From NCBI RefSeq assembly GCF_004337505.1, contig NZ_SJZI01000008.1, positions 537,934-601,933 of the forward strand: a DNA stretch of 64,000 nt, written 5' to 3'. The position numbers and the translations under genes were made by a program. A model generated the notes under the pieces. That model saw only the letters and a program-made list of their open reading frames with translations. It was not told where the DNA came from and ran no database searches. Numbering within the stretch: the first letter of the stretch is position 1; every line of letters begins with the position of its first letter. Positions 51,250 through 59,031 of the stretch are shown piece by piece. Source of the stretch: Flaviaestuariibacter flavus. GTDB lineage: Bacteria; Bacteroidota; Bacteroidia; Chitinophagales; Chitinophagaceae.

Positions 51250-51996
51250 CTACTTGTCCGATCGTACCACCAGGTAGGCGCGGCCGTCGCCGAGGCGGAA
51301 GGGGCGCTTGCGCGGGGTGCTGTAGATGGCTTCGAGCCGGAGGCCGGCTTCTCCGAAGAAGCTTTCCAGCTCGGAAAGACTGAAGATATAGTCCACGCCC
51401 CGGATCGTTTCCACCCCGCCGGCGGCGCTGATGAGGGTGTGCTCCGAGTGGATCCGCGCGGGTTGCAGGTGGTATTCGTTGGCGATGAGGTATTTGTAGC
51501 CTTCCAGCTCGTGCCACTCGCGGGCTTTGAAGTGATGGAGGGCGATCTCGGCGATCATCCAGCTGTTGATGATGAGGGTGCCGCCGGGCTCCAGGGACGC
51601 GGCAATGCGCTGCAGCAGGACGCGCGTTCCGGCTGCGTCGAAAAAGGCAAAGGAATTGCCCATGCAGATCACCATGGCATAGCGCCCTTCGGGCGCCCAG
51701 TGCTGCACCGGGGCGCACACCGCCGTCACCGGCAGGCCTTCAGCGGCCGCGGCGGCGCGGATCTCGTCGATATAAGGTTCGCTGTTGTCCACCGCTGTTA
51801 CGGGGTACCCGCGGCGGGCCAGCTCCAGGGCATGACGCCCGTAGCCGCAAAGGAGGTCGAGCACCGGGGCACCGGGAGCCGCGCCGGAAGCGTCGAGAAT
51901 AAAATCGCACTCCGCCTCGGTAAGGCCGGCCGGGATGGTGCGCCGCCACACCTCGCGGTACTGGCCGGCAAAAAACTGGTCGTTGAGCTGGTTCAA
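51250..51996 (-). CDS. class I SAM-dependent methyltransferase
   Basis: 248 residues. SAM motif I APVLDLLCGYGRHALELARRG, motif II VTAVDNSEPYI, YAMVICMGNSFAFFD as the substrate loop, and LEPGGTLIINSWM. Substrate unknown. It lies 14 bp behind the regulator gene at 52011-52670 and may share its transcript. Confidence 0.85.
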   Translation of the reverse strand: MNQLNDQFFAGQYREVWRRTIPAGLTEAECDFILDASGAAPGAPVLDLLCGYGRHALELARRGYPVTAVDNSEPYIDEIRAAAAAEGLPVTAVCAPVQHWAPEGRYAMVICMGNSFAFFDAAGTRVLLQRIAASLEPGGTLIINSWMIAEIALHHFKAREWHELEGYKYLIANEYHLQPARIHSEHTLISAAGGVETIRGVDYIFSLSELESFFGEAGLRLEAIYSTPRKRPFRLGDGRAYLVVRSDK

Positions 51997-52010
51997 AAAG
52001 CGCGGTTTAT

Positions 52011-52670
52011 TTATTCAAGCAGGCGGTTGCGCATGGCGTACATCACCAGGCCCGCAATGGTTTTGGCACCTACCTTTTCCTTCATCTTCTGGCGGATCGT
52101 TTCAATGGTGCGCGGGCTGAGGAACACTTCCTTGGAGATCTCCTCGGTGGTCATATCCTCGGCGATGCACTTAAGGATCTTGAGCTCCTTTTCGGTGAAC
52201 TGCACCGAGTGGGGGTAGAATTGCTTGACCTTTTTCTTGTATTGCAGCTTCAACAGCACGGCCTTGTTAACGAGCTCATTGAAGTAAAACTCGTCGTTCA
52301 TCACGGTAATAATGGCCTGGTAGATCTCGTCGGGGTCGGTGGTTTTGGTGAGGTAGGCGTTGGCGCCCATCTCCATCATCTTGGTGATCATCTCCTGGTC
52401 GTCGTACATGGTAAGCACGATGATGCGGGTTTCTTCGTATTCCTTGCGCAGGAGGGAAAGGGCGTTGGCGCCGTCGAGTTCGGGCATACGGATGTCCATC
52501 AGCAGCACATCGGGCTGTTTGAGCTTCATCTTGTGCAGGAGGTCCTTGCCGTCTTCTGCCTCCCAGATGATCTGGAGGAAGTTGCGCCCTGTAAGCGCCA
52601 TCCGGATACCGTCCCGGAAGATCTTGTGGTCGTCGGCAAGGGCCACCCGGATCTGCTGGTGGGCCGTCAT
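52011..52670 (-). CDS. NarL/LuxR-type response regulator
   Basis: 219 residues. ADDHKIF, phospho-Asp in VLLMDIRMPELDG, Lys in YLTKTTDPD. Output helix-turn-helix FTEKELKILKCIAEDMTTEEISKEVFLSPRTIETIRQKM. Strongly alike to the regulator at 50368, so probably an old duplication. No kinase adjacent; a methyltransferase follows. Confidence 0.92.
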   Translation of the reverse strand: MTAHQQIRVALADDHKIFRDGIRMALTGRNFLQIIWEAEDGKDLLHKMKLKQPDVLLMDIRMPELDGANALSLLRKEYEETRIIVLTMYDDQEMITKMMEMGANAYLTKTTDPDEIYQAIITVMNDEFYFNELVNKAVLLKLQYKKKVKQFYPHSVQFTEKELKILKCIAEDMTTEEISKEVFLSPRTIETIRQKMKEKVGAKTIAGLVMYAMRNRLLE

Positions 52671-52841
52671 AGCGGTTAGGTTGGTTTTTTATAGTTTGAA
52701 TTCGAATGCCTTAGGATCGCGGCAAAACTAGGTGTTTTTGCTATTCGCGGCCCGTCCGGCGTGCAATTCAGCGAGTTTACGAATTATTTTGGAGCTCTGG
52801 CGTGGAAAACAGCCGGAAAGGCAAAAAGTTCAGGCAGACGG

Positions 52842-53891
52842 CTAGCGCGGTGCAGCGGCCGCCAGTACGCTTTGCACCAGCGCCTGGAGGCGGCCGGTGA
52901 GGGTCTGGATGCGCAGGTTGAGCACATCGGCCTGGGCACTTTGCTGGTACAGCTCCTCCAGTTCCTTCAGCGCCGCATCGATGCTTTGGGGATTGCCGGC
53001 GCGGCCCAGCGGGCGGGCGCCCTGAAGAATGCCGCGGATCTGGTTGTAATTATCGGCATACAGCTTCTGGTAGTCGCGAAACAGCTTCTGCACCGTGTTG
53101 CAGATATTCTTTGCCCCGGTAAGCCCGTCGGGCGGGTAGGGCGGCAGGGAGCGGGCCGTGTCGAGCGCCTCCAGCGCGCCCGCCTCGAAGTATTGCAGCA
53201 ACAGCTCCTCGATGGTCCGCTCGCGAAGCGCGCTCCGGGTGCTTTTTGCATGCAGGAGTGTCGCCATGTCGAGCGCATACTCGCGGATATCGAATTGCAG
53301 TTCCTGGAGGCGGTGCTGAAAGCGATCCGCCCCGTCTTCGAAAGCGTCGTTGGTAGCCTGCAGCTTTTCGTAGGGCGCGAAATAGCGGCCGACCTGCTGC
53401 AGGAAGCTGTCCACGTCGGCGCGCGTCACCGATTTTTCCCGTACCGCCAGGTTGCCCACGAGGCCCGCCAGCGCCGGGAACAGCGGCAGCACCTTGCCGG
53501 CGTCGAGCCGGCTGCCGTTGCTGAGAAAAGACGTGATGACCTCCCCGAACTTTTCGGTGTTGGTGGACCGCGCCTTTGCCAGTATGGGACGGAGCGCCAC
53601 CTGGATCTCCGCTTCGAGGCTGAAGCCCATTTCGGTGGAAGCAGGGTTGTTGAGCGCCCCGATCCGGTTGCGGTAGCTGTCTTTATGTACGAGCGACTGT
53701 AGTGAATTGAGCGAGGTAAGGGCCGCGTCGAGCAGGGCGGCGGTCTGAACAAAGGCGCGCAGCTGCGGGTTGCGGGCGGGCGCTTCGGGAGGACGGGGCA
53801 GCGAATCGGGCAGCTGCAGCCAGCGGTCACCCTGGCCGGCCCCGCAAAGCGTGGGGTGTACGAGCAGCAAAAGCAGCACGATCCGCTTCAT
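52842..53891 (-). CDS. exported helical hypothetical protein
   Basis: 349 residues from the ATG at 53891. Signal peptide MKRIVLLLLLVHPTLCGAGQ. The mature part is almost wholly helical with Leu-rich heptads (RLQELQFDIREYALDMATLLHAK, LKELEELYQQSAQADVLNLRI), suggesting coiled coils. No family recognised. Divergent from the histidine kinase gene at 54116. Confidence 0.75.
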   Translation of the reverse strand: MKRIVLLLLLVHPTLCGAGQGDRWLQLPDSLPRPPEAPARNPQLRAFVQTAALLDAALTSLNSLQSLVHKDSYRNRIGALNNPASTEMGFSLEAEIQVALRPILAKARSTNTEKFGEVITSFLSNGSRLDAGKVLPLFPALAGLVGNLAVREKSVTRADVDSFLQQVGRYFAPYEKLQATNDAFEDGADRFQHRLQELQFDIREYALDMATLLHAKSTRSALRERTIEELLLQYFEAGALEALDTARSLPPYPPDGLTGAKNICNTVQKLFRDYQKLYADNYNQIRGILQGARPLGRAGNPQSIDAALKELEELYQQSAQADVLNLRIQTLTGRLQALVQSVLAAAAPR

Positions 53892-54022
53892 ATACCATAA
53901 AACTAAAGCGGCCGCGGGGCGGCACCATGGGTTTTTCACCAGCGCGGTCGGGGATTTTTCCGCCGGGGGCGCCAGATTGGAGCAGGCCCCGGTGAGAAAA
54001 ACGTCATTTCGCGGAAAAGCAT

Positions 54023-54064
54023 CCATGGGAAAAAAACCATCAAATTCTGGTTTTTTTCCCATGG
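54023..54064. promoter_or_regulatory. 17-bp perfect inverted repeat in a divergent intergenic region
   Basis: CCATGGGAAAAAAACCA at 54023-54039 and its exact inverse complement at 54048-54064, with an 8-nt loop, 52 bp before the kinase ATG. Could be an operator for a dimeric regulator or a leader hairpin. Further CCATGGG words occur at 53926 and in S23 element 2 (44071). Confidence 0.5.
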
Positions 54065-54115
54065 TTTTATCGAACCGGGGGCAGTACATTTAGATAGAAA
54101 CTAACTGTAACGCGC

Positions 54116-54970
54116 ATGAACCACCTCACCTCGCCCCGGTACATCGCTGTTTTTCTCGTTGCGACCATCCTGGTTATGACCGCGGTGCTGGGTATCCTGA
54201 TGGCCCTCCTGCTGATGAACCAGAAACGCCACCAGGCCTTCCTGTCGCGCCTCATCGCCCTGAAGCACGAGCATGCGAATAACCTGTTGCGCAGCCAGGT
54301 GGAGATACAGGAGCTTACATTTAAGAACATCGCGCAGGAGATCCACGACAATATCAATCTCTCGCTCACGCTGGCCAAGCTTACCCTGCACCAGATCGCC
54401 GAGCACCCGCCGGTGGCCGCGCTTGCCGCCAATGCGCAGCAGATGATCAGCGGCGCCATCAACGACCTGAGTGCTATTTCGCGGGGGCTCAACGCCGATA
54501 TCATCCACCAGCAAGGCCTTTTCAACGCGATCCGCGCTGAAATTGAGCGGATACGCCGCAGCTCGCCGGTGCAGATCGACTTCCAGATCAAGGGCGAAAC
54601 CGACTTCCTGTCGGCCCAGCAGGAGCTCCTCCTTTTCCGTTCGGTGCAGGAGTGCTTCAACAATATCCTCAAGCACTCGAAGGCGAAGAACGTGACGCTC
54701 TGCCTCGATTACGACGAGAACAACCTGCGCATGGAAGTGCGCGACGACGGCACCGGTTTCGACCCGGAAGAGCTCCCGGCCAAAAAGGGCAGGTCAACCG
54801 GGCTGCATACGTTGCGCAGCCGCTTCGAGCTGTTCTCGGGAAGCTTTCTGGTGGAATCGGCACCTGGTGCCGGCACCCGCCTCCTATTTACATTACCCAT
54901 CAATGACCCCAATGAAAAAGAGCAAAACCTACACGATCGCCCTAGTCGACGATCACATCCTGCTTCGTAA
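54116..54970 (+). CDS. membrane-anchored sensor histidine kinase (HisKA_3/NarX type)
   Basis: 284 residues. One N-terminal helix (YIAVFLVATILVMTAVLGILMALLL), then a short coiled coil. The dimerisation box KNIAQEIHDNINLSLTLAKL holds the phospho-His in EIHDN. HATPase with QECFNNILKHSKAKN, RDDGTGFDP and a G2-like STGLHTLRSR. No extracytoplasmic sensor domain, so it probably senses through the membrane or a partner. The C-terminal 22 codons overlap the next regulator gene. Confidence 0.9.
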   Translation: MNHLTSPRYIAVFLVATILVMTAVLGILMALLLMNQKRHQAFLSRLIALKHEHANNLLRSQVEIQELTFKNIAQEIHDNINLSLTLAKLTLHQIAEHPPVAALAANAQQMISGAINDLSAISRGLNADIIHQQGLFNAIRAEIERIRRSSPVQIDFQIKGETDFLSAQQELLLFRSVQECFNNILKHSKAKNVTLCLDYDENNLRMEVRDDGTGFDPEELPAKKGRSTGLHTLRSRFELFSGSFLVESAPGAGTRLLFTLPINDPNEKEQNLHDRPSRRSHPAS

Positions 54971-55574
54971 TGCGCTGGCCCGCCTCATCGGCGGCTTCGA
55001 GGGATTTGAAGTCCTGCACGAATCGGGCGACGGCACCGAGCTGATGGACCATCTCCAGGCCGGCCGCATTCCCGACATTGTGTTGCTGGACCTCAACATG
55101 CCCACGATGAACGGCTACGACACGGCGGAGGCCCTGCAGACCCGTTACCCGCAGGTGCACACCCTGATGCTGACGATGTACGACTCGGAGCTGGCGCTGA
55201 TAAGGCTCCTGCAACTGGGGGTGGCCGGCTTCCTGAAAAAGGATGTGAGTCCCGGCGACCTCCGCTATGCCCTGCAGACCGTGGTGGAAACGGGGTTTTA
55301 CTATTCGAGCCAGACGGCCGGGAAGCTCGCTAACCTGTTCCGGATGCAGGCGCGCGACGGCCAGGCCGTGAACAACACCCTGCTGAGCGAGCAGGAGCTC
55401 ATTTTCCTGCAATTCGCCTGTTCCGATATGACTTATAAGGAGATCGCCCAGCGAATGAAACTAACACCCCGCACCGTGGACGTGCTGCGCGACGGGTTGT
55501 TTTTCAAGCTGGATGTGAAAAGTCGGGTGGGGCTGGTGATGCTGGCGCTGAAGAATGGGGTGGTGACGGATTGA
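54903..55574 (+). CDS. NarL/LuxR-type response regulator, partner of the kinase at 54116
   Basis: 223 residues from ATG 54903 (54912 also possible). VDDHILL, phospho-Asp in VLLDLNMPTMNGYD, Lys in FLKKDVSPGD, and LuxR helix LLSEQELIFLQFACSDMTYKEIAQRMKLTPRTVDVLRDGL. The start lies 68 bp inside the kinase gene, a long overlap that couples translation. A clear cognate pair. Confidence 0.92.
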   Translation: MTPMKKSKTYTIALVDDHILLRNALARLIGGFEGFEVLHESGDGTELMDHLQAGRIPDIVLLDLNMPTMNGYDTAEALQTRYPQVHTLMLTMYDSELALIRLLQLGVAGFLKKDVSPGDLRYALQTVVETGFYYSSQTAGKLANLFRMQARDGQAVNNTLLSEQELIFLQFACSDMTYKEIAQRMKLTPRTVDVLRDGLFFKLDVKSRVGLVMLALKNGVVTD

Positions 55575-55590
55575 GTTTATTATATATTTT

Positions 55591-56331
55591 ATGGAAGAGA
55601 TACTTGAACATTTATTGTATGATTGGGCTTATTGGTGGTATGTAAAGCCTGTTGTTGAGACTTTGTGCATTGTCTATGTATTAAAGCTTATCTCGGTAAA
55701 GAATCATTCGAGATTTAAAAGCTATTGTGTAGCATTTACAAGCGTAGTATTTCTCCTTTTGGTTCTTGAAGATTCCATTTATGTCTTTGTGGCAAATAAT
55801 GATAAAAAAACCAATATTTTTCTTAGACAAATGGGTGAAGTCTTGAATATTGTTTACGGAATGTTCGAGATGTTATTTTTTTTTAAAATATTTAAGTACA
55901 ATCTTGACTCCTTACTACTTAAAAGAATAGAATTTGTATTTTGTACGATTAGTTTCGCTTTAGGAGGATGTTTTTTATACATAATTCTTGATACTCAAAC
56001 AACATCTACAAGAATTTGGATTGGAGAGGTTTATGCTGGAATAAATTACGCTTTGCTTACAATTGCTCTAACTGTATTGCATTATATTTTATTCAAACGT
56101 GATATTAGCTGGATGTATACAACGCCCACTGTATACGGAATCTTTTGTTATTGCACGCTTTCTTTGTTGATTTTCCCTACTTCTGCCTTTTTCTTTGTCA
56201 ACAAATTTTCTTTCTATTTCAAAGCTGTAAATGTGTTCCATTTAGTATTGCTAACTATTGTTTGCAGTGTGATGTTTTTCACTATTATGAAAACGAAAGA
56301 GAAAGAAAATCAAACCTTAGATTTTACCTAG
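55591..56331 (+). CDS. multi-pass membrane protein, AT-rich island
   Basis: 246 residues with about seven hydrophobic segments (KPVVETLCIVYVLKLI, AFTSVVFLLLVLEDSIYVFV, FCTISFALGGCFLYIIL, YALLTIALTVLHYILF, TPTVYGIFCYCTLSLLIF, VFHLVLLTIVCSVMFFTI). No family recognised; the layout resembles 7TM sensor modules without an output domain. Codons are strikingly AT-rich, unlike the GC-rich kinase and regulator genes around it, so the segment is probably acquired or under relaxed selection. Confidence 0.75.
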   Translation: MEEILEHLLYDWAYWWYVKPVVETLCIVYVLKLISVKNHSRFKSYCVAFTSVVFLLLVLEDSIYVFVANNDKKTNIFLRQMGEVLNIVYGMFEMLFFFKIFKYNLDSLLLKRIEFVFCTISFALGGCFLYIILDTQTTSTRIWIGEVYAGINYALLTIALTVLHYILFKRDISWMYTTPTVYGIFCYCTLSLLIFPTSAFFFVNKFSFYFKAVNVFHLVLLTIVCSVMFFTIMKTKEKENQTLDFT

Positions 56332-56362
56332 CGTTTGTCGGAGCGAACATCTCCGTTTAACC

Positions 56363-56380
56363 AATAGTAATTTTACTATT
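56363..56380 (+). terminator. weak AT-rich terminator hairpin
   Basis: A 7-bp stem AATAGTA/TACTATT (56363-56369 with 56374-56380) followed by TTT, 32 bp after the stop of the membrane protein. Confidence 0.4.
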
Positions 56381-56556
56381 TTTAGCTAGTATTTTCACCC
56401 ATTTTATTATCGTATTATGCGCAATTATGGGCCGTAAAAAGCCCACAGAAAGCGGGTTTTCGGCCATTTCGAAAACAATGATAAGAGTTACTACCTATTG
56501 ATCTTTCTCATCCAGAAGTGGACTTTTACATCACCTAAAAACGAAAACTTACTGGT

Positions 56557-56640
56557 ATGAAAACTATCAAGACCTTCCGCGCAGTTCCTACGGATCCCCC
56601 AACACCTCCTACTGATGGACTTTGGTGGGAAGCCATCTAA
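56557..56640 (+). CDS. 27-residue peptide, unrecognised
   Basis: ATG 56557 to TAA 56640. The peptide has a basic start (MKTIKTFRAV), a Pro/Thr/Asp middle (PTDPPTPPTDG) and an aromatic-acidic end (LWWEAI). It lies alone in the 354-bp gap between two AT-rich multi-TM genes; its codons are GC-richer than theirs. No helix or leader peptide long enough for a classic Sec signal. A strong hairpin follows 20 bp downstream. It could be a signalling or modified peptide precursor, or chance; evidence is position and composition only. Confidence 0.4.
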   Translation: MKTIKTFRAVPTDPPTPPTDGLWWEAI

Positions 56641-56660
56641 TCCACACAAACAACTTATTT

Positions 56661-56712
56661 AAAAAGGTTTTCTATATTTGGCCTGATGGCCAAAACTATA
56701 GAAAACCTTTTT
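56661..56712 (+). promoter_or_regulatory. 23-bp hairpin overlapping the start of the 56686 gene
   Basis: A 16-bp outer stem (56661-56676 with 56697-56712), a 2-nt bulge, a 7-bp inner stem (56677-56683 with 56688-56694) and a four-base loop TGAT. A run of T leads out of it. The ATG of the membrane gene (56686-56688) sits in the loop and first inner pair. It can be a terminator for the small peptide gene, a translational switch for the membrane protein, or both. Confidence 0.7.
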
Positions 56713-57360
56713 GTATATATAGCGATATATATATCCCTCCTGCCTATAGTTATATTTCTGCGTCATTTTAGAAAGTTTTGGCCTAACAAAATCGCACGGG
56801 TTGTTTTTGGCTATGCGGTAGTTGAATTCGTTACCAATTTCCTAGCATCGCAACTCCCGATGAATTCAACCATCGCGATCTACTCCTTATTTACACTTAT
56901 TGAATATTGTTTCTTCGCCTATTTATTTTACAATCTTATTTATAGAAACACTACAAAGAAGAGCATCCAAATTCTAAGTGTTTGTTTTGCAGCCTTTTGG
57001 TTGGTTTACAAGATTTTTGGAAAGTACCAAGTATTGGATTCGATTGCGATTGGAGTTGAATCGATATTAGTTATGATTTACATTTTCCTTTTCTTTTTAC
57101 AAGAAATGGAAAATGTTTCTGATACTTTTTTGTATAACCGCTATACATTCTGGATAGCGTCAGGCATACTGATATATTTAGCTGGATCTTTCTTTCTCTA
57201 TGTGCTTGCAAATCAAGTTGACAGCGCCACAAGACACGCATATTGGACGTTTGCCAATATGTGTTCAACCGTCAAGAATATTTGCTTTGGAATTAGTTTT
57301 ATCATCTTATCAGGCAAAAGGAAATCGCTAACAACCGCCTCCACCCAATTCATCCTATAA
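56686..57360 (+). CDS. multi-pass membrane protein, second of the AT-rich island
   Basis: 224 residues, again with about seven hydrophobic segments (YIAIYISLLPIVIFL, VVFGYAVVEFVTNFLA, FTLIEYCFFAYLFYNLIY, ILVMIYIFLFFLQEM, FWIASGILIYLAGSFFLYVLA, CFGISFIILS). Similar size and layout to the gene at 55591, though clear alignment is not visible by eye. AT-rich. The kinase gene follows after 4 bp, so the protein is probably its sensory partner. Confidence 0.75.
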   Translation: MAKTIENLFVYIAIYISLLPIVIFLRHFRKFWPNKIARVVFGYAVVEFVTNFLASQLPMNSTIAIYSLFTLIEYCFFAYLFYNLIYRNTTKKSIQILSVCFAAFWLVYKIFGKYQVLDSIAIGVESILVMIYIFLFFLQEMENVSDTFLYNRYTFWIASGILIYLAGSFFLYVLANQVDSATRHAYWTFANMCSTVKNICFGISFIILSGKRKSLTTASTQFIL

Positions 57361-57364
57361 GCAA

Positions 57365-58195
57365 ATGTTCCTTTTACAAGCAAATCAGTCTTCGACTTAT
57401 TCCACTGCACTTCTCTTAGGTACATTGGGAATGCTAGTATTGGTGACTTGCCTGATCCTCTTCGTCATCTTCCACCAACGCAAAGTCATCCGCTACCAAA
57501 ACCAGCTGCAGATGATGGAGCAGGAGCAGCAAAAGCTCCTCCTCAACGCCTCCGTGCGCCTGCAGGAGGACGAGCGCTCGCGCATTGCGGCCGACCTCCA
57601 CGATGATGCCGGCCCCCTGCTGGCCACCGCCCGCCTTTACCTCAACGAAAACCTGGTGAACCTCGACAAAGCCTCCCAGCTCCAGTCGATCTACCAGGCC
57701 CGCCAGATCCTCGACGATACCATCCAGCTGATCCGCAACATCTCGCACCAGCTGATGCCCCCTACCCTGCGCAACTTCGGTCTCGAGAGCGCCGTCAACG
57801 ACCTGGTGCAGAAGATCGGCGGCTCGGGCCAGCTCAACGTGTCGAGCCGCTTTCATGAGTACCGCGACCGCCTCCGCCCCGACACCGAGCTGCTCGTGTT
57901 CCGCGTGGTGCAGGAGCTGGTGGCCAATATCCTCAAGCACTCCAACTCCTCCTTCATCCACATCACCCAGCACGTGCAGGGCGACAACTTCGTGCTGCGC
58001 CTCCACCACGACGGCCGCGGCATCGTGCAAAGCGATTTCGAGCGCCTCAATAAAAGTAAAACTGGCCTCGGCCTGAAAAATATCAGTAGCCGTTTACGCG
58101 TAGCCCAGGGCCGCATCCTGTTTGAAAAAGACGCATCGCAGACCTATTACAAGGTAACTGTGGAGGTACCCCGCGAGGAGGCCCTCGCTACATAG
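57365..58195 (+). CDS. membrane-anchored sensor histidine kinase (HisKA_3/NarX type)
   Basis: 276 residues. Single helix (ALLLGTLGMLVLVTCLILFVIF) after a short external stretch. Phospho-His in RSRIAADLHDDAGPLLA, HATPase with VVQELVANILKHSNSS, HHDGRGI and KTGLGLKNISSRL. The first 30 codons are AT-rich like the upstream membrane genes; the rest is GC-rich, so a composition boundary lies inside the gene near 57450. A regulator follows 36 bp on. Confidence 0.92.
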   Translation: MFLLQANQSSTYSTALLLGTLGMLVLVTCLILFVIFHQRKVIRYQNQLQMMEQEQQKLLLNASVRLQEDERSRIAADLHDDAGPLLATARLYLNENLVNLDKASQLQSIYQARQILDDTIQLIRNISHQLMPPTLRNFGLESAVNDLVQKIGGSGQLNVSSRFHEYRDRLRPDTELLVFRVVQELVANILKHSNSSFIHITQHVQGDNFVLRLHHDGRGIVQSDFERLNKSKTGLGLKNISSRLRVAQGRILFEKDASQTYYKVTVEVPREEALAT

Positions 58196-58231
58196 CATTT
58201 AGTCGTAATTTTACCGCGAGGTAGCCCGATC

Positions 58232-58882
58232 ATGTCAGTAATCAAAGTAGCCATCGCCGACGACCATAAGATTTTCCGGAAAGGGGTGGTCTTGTCGCTG
58301 AAGCAATACGCCAATATCAAATTTGTACAGGAGGCCGAAAACGGCGAGGAATTGCTCAACGGCATCGCCGTTTCGGAGCCCGACGTGGTGCTGATGGACC
58401 TGCGGATGCCGATCAAGGATGGCATCGAAACCACCAAGCAGCTTTCTAAGGATTACCCGCACATCCACATCATCGTGCTCAGCATGTATGAAGACGAGCG
58501 CTTTGTAAGCCACATGATGGAAAACGGCGCCCAGGGCTACCTGCTCAAGAACGCCGAGCCGCAGGAGATCCGCAAGGCCATCCTCGACGTTTATGAAAAA
58601 GGCTATTACCTCAACAACTTCGTCAACCGCATCCTCCTCAAAAAAGCCCACACCCGCCAGAAGGCCGTGCCTTCGCTCAACAGCGAGATCGTGCTCAATG
58701 ACCGCGAGAAAGACGTGCTGAAATATATCTGCATGGAATACACCGCCACCGAGATCGCCCAGAAAATGGATATCTCCAACCGCACCGTGGAAGCCATAAA
58801 AGACCGACTCATGGAGCGATTCGGCTCGAAGAACACCGCTGGTCTCGTTTTCTTTGCGGTGAAAAATAACCTGGTGGACTAA
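58232..58882 (+). CDS. NarL/LuxR-type response regulator
   Basis: 216 residues. IADDHKIF, phospho-Asp in VVLMDLRMPIKDG, Lys in YLLKNAEPQ. LuxR helix LNDREKDVLKYICMEYTATEIAQKMDISNRTVEAIKDRL. Cognate to the kinase at 57365. Last gene of the AT-rich signalling cluster. Confidence 0.93.
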   Translation: MSVIKVAIADDHKIFRKGVVLSLKQYANIKFVQEAENGEELLNGIAVSEPDVVLMDLRMPIKDGIETTKQLSKDYPHIHIIVLSMYEDERFVSHMMENGAQGYLLKNAEPQEIRKAILDVYEKGYYLNNFVNRILLKKAHTRQKAVPSLNSEIVLNDREKDVLKYICMEYTATEIAQKMDISNRTVEAIKDRLMERFGSKNTAGLVFFAVKNNLVD

Positions 58883-58904
58883 GGCCCGCAGGCGGGCCAT
58901 TTTC

Positions 58905-59013
58905 ACAACGGCACGACGACACAACGAATTACAAAGGGCTCGCATTGCGAGCCCTTTGTAATATGGAAATGCAGTATAGAAAAACGTTGCGCCGTCGTGC
59001 CGTCGCGATATCC
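58905..59013. repeat. inverted arrays around a terminator
   Basis: ACGGCACGACGACACAACG (58907-58925) and CGTTGCGCCGTCGTGCCGT (58984-59002) are inverse complements with small changes; each reads as CGNCGTGC-like 8-bp steps. They enclose the 58930-58960 hairpin. Confidence 0.8.
58930..58960. terminator. bidirectional terminator hairpin
   Basis: A 14-bp perfect stem (58930-58943 with 58947-58960), loop ATT, between the convergent regulator and E1 genes. Confidence 0.8.
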
Positions 59014-59031
59014 GGCGCAAGCGCCGGATAT

